NCBI GenBank assembly: GCA_010093705.1
Contig: MU006095.1
Location: 624,315-688,314, forward strand
DNA from: Patellaria atrata CBS 101060
Lineage: Eukaryota; Ascomycota; Dothideomycetes; Patellariales; Patellariaceae
Direction of reading: 5' to 3'
Length of the DNA stretch: 64,000 nucleotides
Under the pieces are notes generated by a model, which was not told the origin of the DNA, did not search any database, and saw nothing but the letters and a program-made list of their open reading frames with translations. Made by a program: the position numbers and the translations under genes. Below, one piece after another: positions 10,954-24,215 of this stretch (positions are counted from its first letter, which is position 1; every line of letters begins with the position of its first letter).

Positions 10954-13900
10954 ATGGCTTCAGGCCCTAGCGTAGTAAGTGCAAGTTTCTCAAGTTAGTT
11001 TCTTTTAGCTTTCTCAGCCTTGCTCTCTTTCATGGTTCGTTCGCAGGAAATCGTGCCCTACCATTCTCGATTTGCTATAATACTAGAGAGGCATGATATA
11101 AAAAGTAGTATGCTCATCCTAACTTGTGTAGTTTTCAAGACTGAGACTACGGTCAGATCCAGTCCTCGACTGCAATGATGACGAAGGTTTGGCCAATGTC
11201 CCTAACGAGGCTGAGCGACGGCGGTCCGAAAGCTCCTCCAGAATGCTATCGACAGTTCCTACGCGTCTGAAAAGCAACATCCTCCAGAGAAGCGCTTCAT
11301 CGGCGTGCAATACGAGCACTTTTGCCCTTAAGGATATTCGCAAAAGCCACATCCCAGAACGGTGCTCTGATGGGCTCGGATTGCAGCTTGTATTTGATCC
11401 ACCTTCCCATACTGGGGACATCATATTTGTCCATGGCCTTGGTGGTAGCGCTTGGAAAACCTGGAGTTGGAACCGGGACACGGCCAACTTCTGGCCCGGC
11501 TGGCTGTCGGACGAAGAAGACTTATCAAGTTTCAGGACATTTACTTTCGGATACGACTCTGACTGGAAGGGCGCCGGGACGAACCTTAATATATCCGATT
11601 TCTCGAAAGACCTCCTACTTCAGATGCTGACGTTTAGGAGTGATGATCGCCCTACCATTGGAAGTAAGGATATTATTTTCGTAGCCCATTCGATGGGCGG
11701 GTTGCTCGTCAAGAGAGCCTACCTTCTGGCGAAACTGGATATCCAGTATTCCGATATAGTTTCCAAATTTCTTGGGATCATCTTCCTCGGAACTCCACAT
11801 CGAGGGGCGCAATCGGCAGCCATGCTGAACAATATACTGGCAGCCCTTCCACTGGCTCCGCCACCGAAAGCGTACCTTGCCGATCTCCAAGTTACCTCGA
11901 GTGCGCTACACGAGATTAACGAACAGTTTCGTCACCACTGTCAAGAGTTAGCATTGATATCATATTATGAAACAGAAAAGACGACTCTGGGTATGAAAGA
12001 CGTTCTTATTGTAGGAAAGGAGTCTGCTGTGTTACAATATCCAAAAGAGCTTTCAAGTCCCCTATATGCTAATCACCATACTATATGCAAGTTCCAAAGC
12101 CGACTAGACTCGAATTACGTCAAAGTGAGGGATACTATCGCCTACCTAGCAAAGCGGTCGAGTTCTAGAGGTGGGACTATAGTCAACACAGTGGAAGACA
12201 ATCAACAGATCGAGGCGATATTGGGCATTCACGACGTCGTAGAAGAGGACCTCAAATCAGCACATAATCGAGTAATGGATGGCACCTGCCAATGGTTGAC
12301 GCATAAACCAGACTTTATCAAATGGCAAGCAACGGAAGGAATGGAGGATTGTGCCCGAATATTCTGGCTGTTCGGCCTACCGGCGACTGGGAAAACGACG
12401 CTCACTAGCGTAGTAATAGATCATCTTAAGACTCATACTGGCAGATGTCAATACCATTTCTTTTCCACTGGACACCAGATGAAACGAACTGCTGCGTACT
12501 GTCTCCGGTCGATTGCTGCGCAACTAGCAAGGACAAACCTTGAGTTCAGAGAAGCGTTGTTTGCCTTCCATGCAGGAACGGGAATAAAGTTCGCTTCGCA
12601 AGATCAGAAATTTGAAACGATATGGGAAAAGATTTTTGAGGGGATTATTTTCAAGACAGCGTTTCAGACACCTCTATTTTGGATTCTTGATGCTATCGAC
12701 GAAGCGGATGCCTACTCCGTGTTGATTAGTCGCCTCATGAAAATACAGTCAGTGACCCCAATCAGGGTCTTTCTGAGTAGCAGACCTACAGAGATTGTCC
12801 GAACACTAGGAACGCACACTCTATCCATCACACCACTATTTTTATCTGATCGAGACACCGAGAACGATATCCGTACCTATGTCTACAACACCATGCGCAA
12901 TATTCTTCCTGCTAATGAACAGGTTCAAAAGAAAATCTCCGATCAGGTACTCAAAAAGGCATCAGGATCATTTCTCTGGGTCCGGTTAGCTCTGGATTCG
13001 CTTAGAGGATCATGGTACACACAACACGATATCCAAAAATCCTTGACAGAATTACCAGCCGATATGGCATCGCTGTACGAACAAATGCTAGAGAAGATCA
13101 TCTCACAACCTTCCCCAAGGTCCCGACTATTAGCAAAGAGGATTCTCACTTGGGTCGCCTGTAGCTGGAGGCCCCTTCGTATTGACGAGCTAATAACTGC
13201 GCTCGAACCAGAATTCAGTGATTTTGTGAACTTTGAGGACACGGTTACGCAAATATGTGGCAACTTTGTTTCGATTGAGGAAGGACGTCTCTCCCTTATC
13301 CACGCGACCGCTCGTTCGTTCCTAACCAGCGAAGGAGAAGGAGGTCCCAGATACATTAAAGTTCGACAGTCTCATAGCGATATGGCCGTGCGATGCTTAA
13401 CATACCTTTCGAAAGACGATTGGCGGCGCTTGTTTCGAGCATTCTCTCCAACTGATTATGCAGAGGCTGGCCACTTACACCGGCCGAATCGGCTCCTCCT
13501 AGCGGAACAAGGTTTCCCGTTATTAGGGTATTCGGTATGTTATTGGGCATATCATGTATCAAACTCCCCCACCTTTTCAGCGGAGCTCACGGAAGCTTTG
13601 AAGACCTTCTTTTCCAGGTATTGCTTGTCTTGGATTGAGGCAATTGCTTTGTCGGCAAATCTACGCTACTTGATAAAATCCGCGAAGTATATAAAGGCTT
13701 ACGCGAAAAGAAAAAGATTGGCAAAATCACGACCCGAATCCTCACCAGTTCTCGGAAGTCTGAAGGCCGTACCTGAGGATGATCCAAAATGGCTCCAATC
13801 TTGGGCTACTGATATCATCCGCGTAGTAGGTAAATTTGGGCCAATTTTGATATCCAACCCTGCCTCGATCTATGGGGATATTCCTCCTTTCTGCCCGCGA

Positions 13901-15976
13901 AACTCGATGATTTGGCAAACGTACGGCGAATTTGTACCGAATCAACTTTATGTCAGTGGATTGCCAACAGACGGTTGGGATGACCGTCTCGCAAGTATAT
14001 CAGTCGGTGATGATCGAATGATCTCTAAAGTTCTTGCTACGGATGCTTATTTCATTATCCTAATCAGTAGCGTCGGTAGTATTACTATCTGGCATGCTGA
14101 AACCTGTGAGCAAGCTAGAGCGATCGAACTGAACGAGTACACGCCAATCATTGCTTTGAACAAAATCGGGACATTATTAGCTGCAGCAAGTCTTACAAGT
14201 TACACTATCTGGGAAGTGTCCACCGGCCGTTTGGTGTCTCGGATTCCGAAAACTACAGAAACACGCACTACAACTGTCGCATTTAATGATGATAGTTCCC
14301 AATTCACAACTTGTTACGATGATTGTTCCATATTTAGCTACGATGTTTACACATCCATCGAAATTTCGAGACAGATCTTCACGCCTCCGCAAGTAGAGTA
14401 TCATAGCTGTCCGAAGGTAATGAGTATTAGTCCTGACCACACGACTGTCGCCATTGGCTGGCGCGGAAAGCCTCCACTCATATGGCATTTCAAAGCCACT
14501 CCGTACCAGCCCGTCAAAATACGCAAAGCCCGCCAGATGAGTGACTCGCTTTGCGCGCCGGAATCATACCTTTGGCGGCCCGATGGAAGCTCATTGTTTA
14601 TCCTCTGTCAGGATACAAATGTTATTGAGTGGCAATTGTACGATGATCAACAAATCGCGTACCCTCACCTAAACCCACGAGAGTTTGGAATCAGTCGCGA
14701 TGGTACCCTATTGCTCACTTGTGACAATATCGGAACGATCAGCGTTTGGAGTTTTCCAAAGTTATCTCTTGTATACCAGTTGAAGAGTGAGAACGAATTC
14801 ATTCGAGATATCACCTTCAGCCCAGATAACCAGCGCATATATGATGTACGATGCTTTATGTGCAATATCTGGGAGCCTGATGTTTTGGTTCGCCCCGATG
14901 AGCAGGACCTTGAAGATCACTCCAGTGTCGACGAGGTTGCCTCAGGCAGCTATCTTTCAAATGAGCCCGCCATAGCGCATGCAGACACTACGCAAACCGT
15001 AGTGACTGCAATATCTGTGAGCACTACGGACGACTATTACTGTTGTGGAAGCGATGATGGAATGGTCATAATCCACGAAGCTACCTATGGAAAAGCCATT
15101 CGGAAGGTCTACGGCCATCCGCCTTCCAGCGCTGTACTCCAACTCTGCTGGTCTGAATCAGGAAGATTTATGGTATCAAGCGACGACTCCGCGAGAGTCA
15201 TCGCGAAGAGACTTGAGGTAAAAGAAAAAGATAAATGGGGTGTTTTTCCCGTCCTGGACATACGCGCTCCCGACTCTGTTCAACAGTTTCTCTTCAGTTC
15301 CGATGAGAGGTACCTTCTTGTTTCCACGTCCTCAACAGATCACATATATGATCTTCGCACAAAGAAACAAGTTTGCTCCAGGCTCTGGGGCACGAGAAAT
15401 ACTCGGCGCTGGGTACAAAGCCCGCCCGGTACAAACTTGCTCATATCTGTTGGTCCATGTGATATCCAAATATGCAATTGGTCAACACTAGAGACCGAGT
15501 CTTTTGCGGACCTTATATCGGAGACGGACAGAGATAGGGGAAAATTAGCTGTCGTATGGACTGCTTGCACGACCGCACAGGGGCACATTCTGTATGGAAC
15601 GCTTCCTACTGCCAATATTCGAGGCAGTGTGACTTGTCTGTCTCACTCTGGCCTACATCTTGAGTACATTGACTTTCCCCGGAGCTTCGATTCATCCCTG
15701 AGCTCCTTTGCCTCAGAATGTAATCCGAATCTTGCACATCGAGTGAAGAGGCTGATTGGGATTTACGAAGGCAGAGTTGTCTATCTAGATCATGACCATC
15801 GATTATGCACATGGGATCTTAGTATCGATGGACATGAATTGAAGAGGCATTTTGCTTTACCGAGAGATTGGCTGGATGTCAATTCTCTAGACCTTGCGGT
15901 CGTTAACCGATATGGTACCATGTTTTGCCCAAGGGATGGACATGTAGCTATAGTTAGGAACGGTATTAGGCTTTGA
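10954..15976 (+). CDS. Fungal NLR: lipase-like alpha/beta hydrolase - NACHT - WD40-type repeat protein
   Basis: A 1,621-aa model: a 7-codon first exon (10954-10974), a 157-nt intron with donor gtaagt and CCTAAC branch before tag, then one exon 11132-15976. Domain order: alpha/beta hydrolase with FVHGLGG and nucleophile motif VAHSMGG (Ser at about 194), then LGTPHRG; NACHT-type STAND NTPase with Walker A GLPATGKTT (about residue 421) and Walker B WILDAIDEAD (about 522), followed by helical segments (ASLYEQML, WRPLRIDELI); and a C-terminal beta-propeller region from about residue 960 with WD40-like strands such as ITIWHAET and GTISVWSFPK. This is the classic effector-switch-sensor layout of fungal NOD-like receptors, several of which trigger regulated cell death in non-self recognition. 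The WD repeats are diverged, not the near-identical type that varies by recombination. The main frame lacks an early ATG, which is why the small first exon is proposed; the first internal ATG is at 11243. A solo LTR lies 34 bp past the stop. Confidence 0.9.
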
Positions 15977-16009
15977 TTGATTGTTACGGGCAAGAGTTAA
16001 GATAGCACG

Positions 16010-16182
16010 TGTCACGGGTTAGACCCGATAGGTATAAGTGCCTTGGATAATCCAGCGGCTTAGTCATACTATACTTTAGTAGAACAGCATATGCTGTCTC
16101 AACACTTTCTTTCCTTAAGTTTAAGCTTCATGTACATATAGCAATATACCTTTCAGCTTTCATCTGAGGTTGAGCCATGACA
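16010..16182 (+). mobile_element. Solo LTR with perfect 5-bp target duplication
   Basis: A 173-bp element starts TGTCACGGGTTAGACCCG and ends CCATGACA, giving a TGTCA/TGACA inverted pair. It is flanked on both sides by GCACG (16005-16009 and 16183-16187), a perfect target-site duplication. The start resembles the LTRs of fungal Ty3/gypsy elements. The intact duplication means a solo LTR formed by recombination, likely younger than the two larger LTR-like copies. It follows the NLR stop codon by 34 bp and may lie within its 3' UTR. Confidence 0.85.
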
Positions 16183-16443
16183 GCACGCAGCTGACGTTAC
16201 CGGGAAATAAATATTATACGCTTGTGGAGATACCTTATACTACGCCAAAACCTTCCGCTCGGCCTTCGCTCTGTTCAAGTGTGAGTGGCGTCAGTCCAAT
16301 AGACGTACCCAAGTGTTCCAAACTGTAGTAAACAAAAGCTTCCTTGACTTGCGGAACGGTTGCTTGCTTGCGCTCGCTTAGGCAGAAGTGTTAATGATTC
16401 TTTCTACTTTAGTTCTAACACATTAAAATACGCATAGGCAACC

Positions 16444-19400
16444 CTAGTGCGTCTCTCTATCCAGACTCTGTCCCAAACACATCTCCCAGTAGACACCCCT
16501 TCTATCAAGCAATTCTTGATGTGTTCCTGTTTCTACAATACCTCCCCTTGCAAACACGAAAATACAATCCGCGTCCTTTATCGTGCTCAATCGATGCGCA
16601 ACAGCAATGGTCGTTCGGCCGGCCGATGCCCTCTCAAGTGCAGCCTGCACTATCTTCTCGCTCTCGGTATCTAGCGCAGATGTCGCTTCATCAAAGAGTA
16701 GGAGGCGCGGGCGGCGTATCAGAGCTCTCGCGATCGCAATACGTTGTTTCTGGCCCCCGGACAATTGTGTTCCTTTGGACCCAACGAGTGTCCCGTAGCC
16801 CTCGGAAAGCGAGCTGATGAACTCGGCGATGTTGGCTTCTTGACAAGCTTCCTCAATTTGGGCATCGGTAGCCTCCGTTTCTAAGCCAAGTGCGATGTTT
16901 TCTCTTATTGACCCTTGGTACAGCGTGGGTTCCTGCTGTACGAGAGCAATGTGCCGACGATATCGTCGAGGGCATATTGTTGATATATCCGTGCTGTCAA
17001 AGCGAATGTGGCCGGAAGAGGGGTCATAAAACCGTTCGAGGAGGGCGATCATCGTTGATTTACCGCAACCGGAAGCTCCTACAAATGCAACTACTTGCCC
17101 AGGAATGACCTAGAGAGGTTAGTGATGGATACATAATCGTTAAATGACATGAACATACAGTAGCGCTTGCACCGCGGATAACTTGAATGTGAGGACGTTG
17201 AGGGTACGAGAATTCGACTTCTTGACACTCTACTTGCGCCCCACCGTCTAACGGTTTTTCATTCGAACCAGATGCTATGGATTCTCTGATCGATGGTTCT
17301 TGAGCACGGAGCCAGAACACATAATTCGCCGCGCTTTCAGCTTTAGTAATACCTGCCAGATGAGTAAGGAGTAAGTAATGTACAGTACCATATAGAGATT
17401 CGTTTACTGACTAGTTGTGTAGGCGAAAAACTGGGCTGCCGCTTCGCCGGAAAAGATGACACCAATAAAGACCACAAAGAACTGCGTCGTTGTGTATTCG
17501 CCCCTAGACATAAGTTGACCACCATACCTAAGGAATATAAGCAATGGATTTTATATGTTGTAGAGTAAGCTAACTTACCAAAACCCCAAAGCCATGGCCA
17601 AAAAAGAAACGGATTGCGTTAGTGAGTACCAAAACATCGTCCAGACTAGAGCTTTGATTGAGCGTTTCTCGATACCTCTCAACCGATCGCTATATTTCGA
17701 CAGGATACTTCGTTCTAAGGTCAGAGAAGCAACAGTCCGAATTGACGAAACAGCTTCCGTGGCTAATGCAGCGCTATCCGCAAATCGTGCTCCTGTAGCA
17801 TCATCAAGTTTGAATTCAAGGCGAATTCGAATATATCCAGCCCCTACTAATGGCGGTAGTGCCCCGAAGACGACAACTAAGCCAAGCTTCCATCCGTACG
17901 CCAGCGCCAGGATGCAACTGCTAAACAGATTCACCACTATCGTTAGTATAAGCGCAATGTTGAAGCCCAGTAGCTCCTGCAGCTGGGTTGGGTGTGTGGA
18001 TAAACGCGATGCTAATGCTCCAGTTGTGTTTTCTGGTTTGTCAAAGAAGGAACGGTCCTGACGAAGGACGTTGTCGAACATCTCAAGACGATACCTATAT
18101 GTCAAAGTCTCATCAAAGTTAGGTTTGTTCTAATAGCAAGCATATGATGTAACATACCTGGCTGACTATATTTGAAAACCAACCAAGCGCACCATAAACG
18201 AATAGGTTTGCAATTGCGATGACGAAAAACATTAGTCCATAAAAATCTCCCTTCTCAACCATTTCATCAGGGGTAAGCTGAAATGTTTTCATTGTCTGTG
18301 AGAAAACGATAGCAAGAGCAGGGTACGTTAGTCCTGTGTCCATCCCCGAATGTTAGCGACCGCAGAGTCCTTAGGAAAGGTTTTGGGAATAACACACCTC
18401 CAACTACACAGGAGATAAAGACCATGAGAAACGGTAACCAAAGGTAAGATGCTTCCCAAAGAAGGATAGCCAAACACTTCAACAGATTGTAACCCATGGT
18501 CGCTTGCTCCTCGCCGTTTGCTTGTTGGCCGGATCCCGACGTTGCTGTGTGTGATTGGGAACGGATCAGTTCAAGGTTACTCTTCTCCATATCGAACTTT
18601 TCGTTTTCAGACCTTTCATCTTTCCCATAGCCGAGATCTTGAGCCTTGACGAGTCGAGCGTAAACTCCATTTAAGTCTATCAGCTTTTCATGAGAACCTT
18701 GCTCTACGACTACTCCATTTGATATGACCACAATGTTGTCCGCTTTTCGTACGGTAGAGAGTTTATGTGCAATGACGAGTGTTGTGCGGTTGCTAGAGAC
18801 ATTATCCAAAGCTTCTTGTACGATGCTTTCTGCTTTAGGATCTAGTGCACTGGTAGCTTCATCCAGGAGAAGCACCTTAGGGTTCGAAATTATACTTCGA
18901 GCAATTGCCAGACGTTGCTTCTGCCCTCCGGACAGCATACCAGCACGTTCTCCTACTTGTGTTTCGTATCCCTACAAATATTAATATCTTGGTTATACTA
19001 ATGGGCACAAACTAGATTTTACCTGCGGAAGATTTTCTATGAATTCATGAGCATAGGCTGCTTCACATGCTTCCTGAACTAGTTTCAATTTGTTCTGGTC
19101 TGATGTATTCGCAAAAGGGGTGCCCATAAGTCCATACGATACGTTTTCAAACACAGTACCATTGAAGAGAACCGGTTCCTACAATGGTTAGAACCATTTC
19201 GGAATTCATTCTCCAGATGACTTACCTGCTGAACCAATCTTATATTGGTGCGAAGCCATTCGATATTCAAGTTACTTATCTCCTGCCCATCCAGACAAAT
19301 TGAGCCGGCGAGCGGGCTGTACCACCGCTCTAGTAGGCCGATGATTGTGCTTTTGCCACAACCACTAGGTCCCACAAGTGCTGTGGTCTTGTTTGCCGGA

Positions 19401-20844
19401 ATAGACAAGGTAAGGCTTCTTAGAATTTGGGCATCGGGCCGTGATGGATATGTAAATTCGACATCTTCAATTTCAATCGCACCAATGCATTCTTCGGGAC
19501 GCTCCCCGGAATCAGAAAGTGAATCAATTTCCGGCTCATGGTCAATCACTCGGAAGAGTTCATTTGCAGCAGAAGCAGCCTTTGTGATCTGCAAGATTTG
19601 TGGTGCTACTTGAGTAAGAGCTGTAGCAGCAACGATGACAGCAAAGATTACGCTGTTACAAATATCAGTACTATCCATTGAGACATATTCAGGGGTCATA
19701 CGTCACAATACTACCAGGTTGTGTAATCTCACCTTTGGCATACATCCTAATACCTTGCCAAAACGCAAGTCCATACCCTGCCAAAACGCAGAAGAATTCA
19801 GTAGAGAAAAGAACCATATAATTCGGAGATTTTTTCATCCCTTCTTTCTTTGCTTCTGCAAGGAGTGCGCTATACTTAGCTGAGAGTTTTGGATGTGCCC
19901 AAAAGGCGTGCACGGTACCAATGCTTGAGAAGACCTCCTCTGCAAGTTGACCGGCTTTAGAATATATCGGGAGAATCTTGGATTCATTCTTAGTATCAAT
20001 ACCGATACAAATAGAGGTTACAACGATAATTGTCGGAACTATTGCCAGGGTAATGAGGGTGAGCTTCCATTGAACGGCAAACGCCACCACAAAAGCGGAT
20101 ACGAACGTTGAGATTCCTTGAACTGTTAAGCCAAGTTTCTCAGAAATTCCTTGATTGACGAGATTTCCATTCGTAGTGACCTGTACCGAGGCGGAGCCAA
20201 ACTTGGGAGAGTCAAAGAAGCCAACGTCTTGTCGAAGTGTGCTCTCTAGGAATTTGATACGTATCGCTTTCGTCGTCCGTATAGCTGATATAGAAATGCA
20301 CATCTTTACGATAGTAAGTATGTATAGCTATATGGTTCAATTTCAAAACTTACCGACCATATATATGCCAAGCAGAATTTTGCGATGAACAAATATACAA
20401 AGTAAAGTCTACCACATTGAATCAATGCCCGTGGTTAAGGATTAGGTTCTGAACGAGCAGACGTACGTATATTTTCTAACTTCACCACGAAAATCAGATG
20501 CACTCAGAGCACCAATCGCAAAATTGTTGAAGGCTGTGGTGAATTTGCCAAACACCAAATCCATCAACGGTAAGAGTGTCCCAGCAGCTATAGAAGCTAC
20601 AGATAGTCAGTTGAGATCAGCAGTTGATATATGAGCAGACTCACAAACAAATGCAATCCCATTGAGTGTCCAGCTTGCTGTATCTGCAAAACTGAAGATC
20701 CTCTTTGTTTAGCAATTAGCAATTATGGGATTGTGACATTTTCAAGGTAGTTTTGCACACCCAATATCCGTTCATACCACCCTCATCCTGAGAGGACTTT
20801 TCGGAGCCACCATCATGGGTAGCGTCTTCTCTTTCCTTTCCCAT
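16444..20844 (-). CDS. ABC-B family full transporter (MDR/P-glycoprotein type)
   Basis: About 13 exons separated by 12 short introns (45-65 nt) read without a break from ATG at 20844 to the stop at 16444, about 1,250 aa. Order is TMD1-NBD1-TMD2-NBD2. TMD1 includes [18 protein letters not shown] and [15 protein letters not shown]1 has Walker [10 protein letters not shown], signature LSGGQKQR and Walker [13 protein letters not shown] charged linker ([16 protein letters not shown]) leads to TMD2 ([20 protein letters not shown]); NBD2 has [17 protein letters not shown] and [11 protein letters not shown], then the H-loop in VAHRLST. Both ATP sites look complete, so it should be an active exporter in the plasma membrane or a vacuolar membrane. 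Fungal relatives export toxins, azoles, peptides or lipids. Its promoter faces that of a Zn2Cys6 regulator 452 bp away, which may control it. The frame upstream of 20844 is open, but without an ATG. Confidence 0.92.
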
Positions 20845-21296
20845 CTCTAATGAATTTTTCGGGATTGGATTGACGTCCGATGGAGTAGTTCTAGTAAGAC
20901 GCAAATGTCTTCATTGAAATACATGTTGATTCCATTCCGCTGCACGTGCCGACGCGCGTTAATTCTAGGTTACATCGTCATACAAGGAGGCCGGGTTCTT
21001 CGGATTCACGCCTTCAAGACAAGAATTAATATTGGCATCTCGGCGACCAGAATGAAATTCTATGATCCGTTCGAAAGAGGAAAAGTTACGAGCAAGTTCG
21101 CTCGTCTTGATTTGCTCGTTGGCGGCGATTTCAGGCAGCGCTTGGCTTCTACTACTCCGTACTAAGCTCGGCGTCCGCGGGATGCGCGTATGGTCAGAAT
21201 TACTCGCTGCCCTCCAACCATCCCATTCATCTCATTTTGATTTTAGCATTCTAATGTTTTCACGCGTTCTTGGAATTCCGTTGCTTAACTATCGTT
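20845..21296. promoter_or_regulatory. Shared divergent promoter, ABC transporter / Zn2Cys6 regulator
   Basis: A 452-bp head-to-head interval. It contains a CCGCGG palindrome (21175-21180), the kind of inverted CGG triplet that Zn2Cys6 proteins bind, plus one AGTTCTAG motif near 20886. Direct regulation is an inference. Confidence 0.45.
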
Positions 21297-24215
21297 ATGG
21301 ACATTGATAGGGAAGGCGAAGAAGACGGAACCCGAGAAATCCTGCAAGGACAACGAGCAGTATGAAATCATATCAATGGCACTTTTGTAGAGTAACAACT
21401 AAGATGTAGACAATGATCAGTGTGACAATTGTCGCTCTCGAAAGGTATCTCATATCTTGGCCTTTCATCTCGTTCGATATTCTCTACGAATTTCGGCTAA
21501 ATAATAAAACTACCAGATTCGATGTGACAAAGGCTCACCATGCTCGAGCTGTCGCGCGTCAAAATCGATATGTCGAACAACGCAGCCACAAGCCAAAGAC
21601 AGAAAGCAACGAGTCCTCATCTCGTCTCAATAGTAATCAAATCGGATTCACCGTCTTCAACCTTAAGCTAACTGTTCCTGCTCCTGAAGTGAACAGAAAA
21701 TCGACCGTATCGAGGAGCGTTTGGGAAGCATTGAAGAGATCCTTCAAAATCTCACGATAAAAGCATCATCTGCGTCCACTTCTTCCGGTACCATTAGCGA
21801 CGGTGAACGCCAACCGTCATTGTTTCGACCTGTTTCCACACATGGGTCTCTAGCATATGCTTCAAAACGTGACCGGCGCCATCCAGACATTTCCACTTTC
21901 GAGGGTGGATCATCTCTTAGCGCTCATTCAACCTATGCGAATGAATTCTTAGAAAGAGCAGTGGGTATTGGTGCAAAAGATATGTCTGAGACCAATTCTG
22001 AGATGTCTGCCGCTCTGAAATCGTTGCGACATATTGTCGAAAGGCAAAACATGCAACATGTAGTCACCGAGGCTAGGTTTCCGCACCACATTGACCCTCC
22101 TTTACCCAGTCCCATGGAGATGCCTCCTGCAGACCTCGTTTTAGCCGTTCTTCGTCGAACTAAGGGTAAGGGTATTCCGTCTACGTCGTAATGCACTAGT
22201 TGATGACCACAGATCGATACCATGCTTCCTGCCTCAGTATGTTTACCTTGCTTAGTGTCGAGAATATTGCAGATATGTGCAAATCTCTCTACTTTAACTT
22301 AGACGAGTGCTCGCTAGCAATGCGGATCCTCGTCAACGGAGCTCTTTATTACATATTCATGGAGTCGATGACTTGGGACGCGGATGACCCTAGGGCATCC
22401 GAATTTGAGCGTTATGGTGATATGTGCGGTAAAAACTTTGAAATTTGTCTTGGGTATCTCACGATGTTTCCCGCCGCGACAGATGAAAATATCCAGGCAC
22501 TCCTTTTAGGTGTATGTGTTCCTCGATAATCTTTAAATGCTTCGTACTGATCTGCATAGGCTTCTTACGCTGTGGAGATATCCAAGCCATCACTGTGTTG
22601 GAACCTCATTTCAATTGCGGCAGGCTTATGTCAAACCTTAGGATATCATCGCGCCACTACCATGAAAAATAATACACCAGAAGAAAAGTTTAACAAAATT
22701 ATCACCTTTTTTTGGATCTATATACTTGATAGAAGTTTGTCTATAAGACTGGGTCGAGCGCCTATCATTCAAGACTACGATGTATCACTACCGATGCCCT
22801 CCACTATAGGTCAGATACATTCAATTTCGTGGACTCAAACACTCTGCTGTTGGATCAAGATAGCATCCGTCGAAGGCAGAATATACCAGCAACTTTACAG
22901 TCCCGTAGCATTGCAAGAGTCAACAGACCGACGTGTCCACAAAGCAAAAGCCTTAGCCGAAGAACTTGAGCGAATACGAGAAGAGTATATTCAGGTAAGT
23001 CATCTCCATTAATTGAGTCAACCCATCACCATAGCATTCCTAGGCGTCTGTACCCTCGCGGGACAACTACTGGCAGGTTGTTGGTGCTGCAGCCTCAGCC
23101 GCCGCCCCTAGCTGTTCCGTCCGTTAGGGCTCTTCCGTAAGTTCTCCAGTTTCTTGAATATAGGAGTGAGAGATAACGGTAAGAGTGAGCGTACAGTCGG
23201 CCAGAGATACCACCCCAGGGAAGGGAATACACCCGAATACATCCCAACTTCTTCTCAAAAGAGATTATTAACCCTAACTATATTAGGCCTCTGTCGAGAG
23301 CCACTTTCAGTCACTCTATAAGGATGTTCTCATCAGCGTAGACAAAGTTATTCATTATAGCAACTTAACCCTCATCTACCGCGCCATCCCACCTTCTAAA
23401 ACCGATTCGTCGAAAACAACTTTCAGTGATCTCTGCATCTCCGCTGCCCGCTCCGCCCTCGAATCTCATAATGCGTGCGCAGAAAAGTATCAAAACACTG
23501 TCGACTTGTGGCTTGGATATCTGGCATGGTACATTCCCCGTTGAACAAATTTCCCCGTATTATCTACATCTTCCTATATTCCCACAAGTAGCTCGTTTTC
23601 AACTCTAATTTTATCCCTCTATTTATAATTAACTCACTTTTCTCACTTGCTTATCAATATCTCTCGCATCTCTCGGCCGTATTCCTACTGACCCCTTCTC
23701 TTAGGGCAATCCTCCATGCGCCCTTCACACCATACATAATAATCTTTTGCCACGTCATCTCCACACGTTCCGTCGCTGATCTCGCACGACTAACCTCCTT
23801 CGTCATCTCCCTCGTACCCGCCATCCGCATCTCTGAAGCCGCGGAGAAGCTGCACAAGTTATGCAGCGTCTTTCTCCAGGTTGCGAAATTGCATGTCGAG
23901 GGGAGTGCTCCACTTCGAAATCAGGATGAAATTCTAATGGCACAGCTACACCAACAAGTAGAAGGTACTGGATTTTCGACAGTGCAACCGGGACAGTTCG
24001 ACCAGTTTAACCCCTATCTTGATGCGCTGGGCCTCGCGCCCGCGAGGTCTACTGTTAATGGGTTGGCGCAGACGACTGCAGAGCCGTTGACTACCCAACA
24101 GCAGGAGGACTGGGACACCGAAATGTTATCGAGTAGTCTTGGGGACTGGTTCTCGGGAAATCAGTATATTATTGGCCTACTAGAGGATGATCTCAGTTAC
24201 CTCCAGCCCTTATAA
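21297..24215 (+). CDS. Zn2Cys6 transcription factor with fungal middle homology domain
   Basis: Eight exons (21297-21359, 21421-21444, 21517-21632, 21690-22165, 22213-22511, 22560-22994, 23287-23528, 23705-24215) encode 721 aa in one frame. The zinc cluster is assembled across two introns: RACDNCRSRKIRCDK then GSPCSSCRASKSIC, with all six cysteines. It is followed by the usual linker VLISSQYEQKIDRIEERLGS, then the fungal-specific middle homology region (SIAAGLCQTLGYHR, FFWIYILDRSLSIRLGR, WAILHAPFTPYIIIFCHVIS) and an acidic C-terminus ending DDLSYLQPL. Such proteins are nuclear activators or repressors. Introns 6 and 7 are unusually long (292 and 176 nt), and intron 6 may hold an inserted sequence. 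The divergent arrangement with the ABC transporter suggests it regulates that gene. Confidence 0.9.

Noticed and set aside
23265-23286. Telomere-like AACCCTAACT
   Set aside because: A single unit inside an intron; matches a branch site plus acceptor and not a telomere array.
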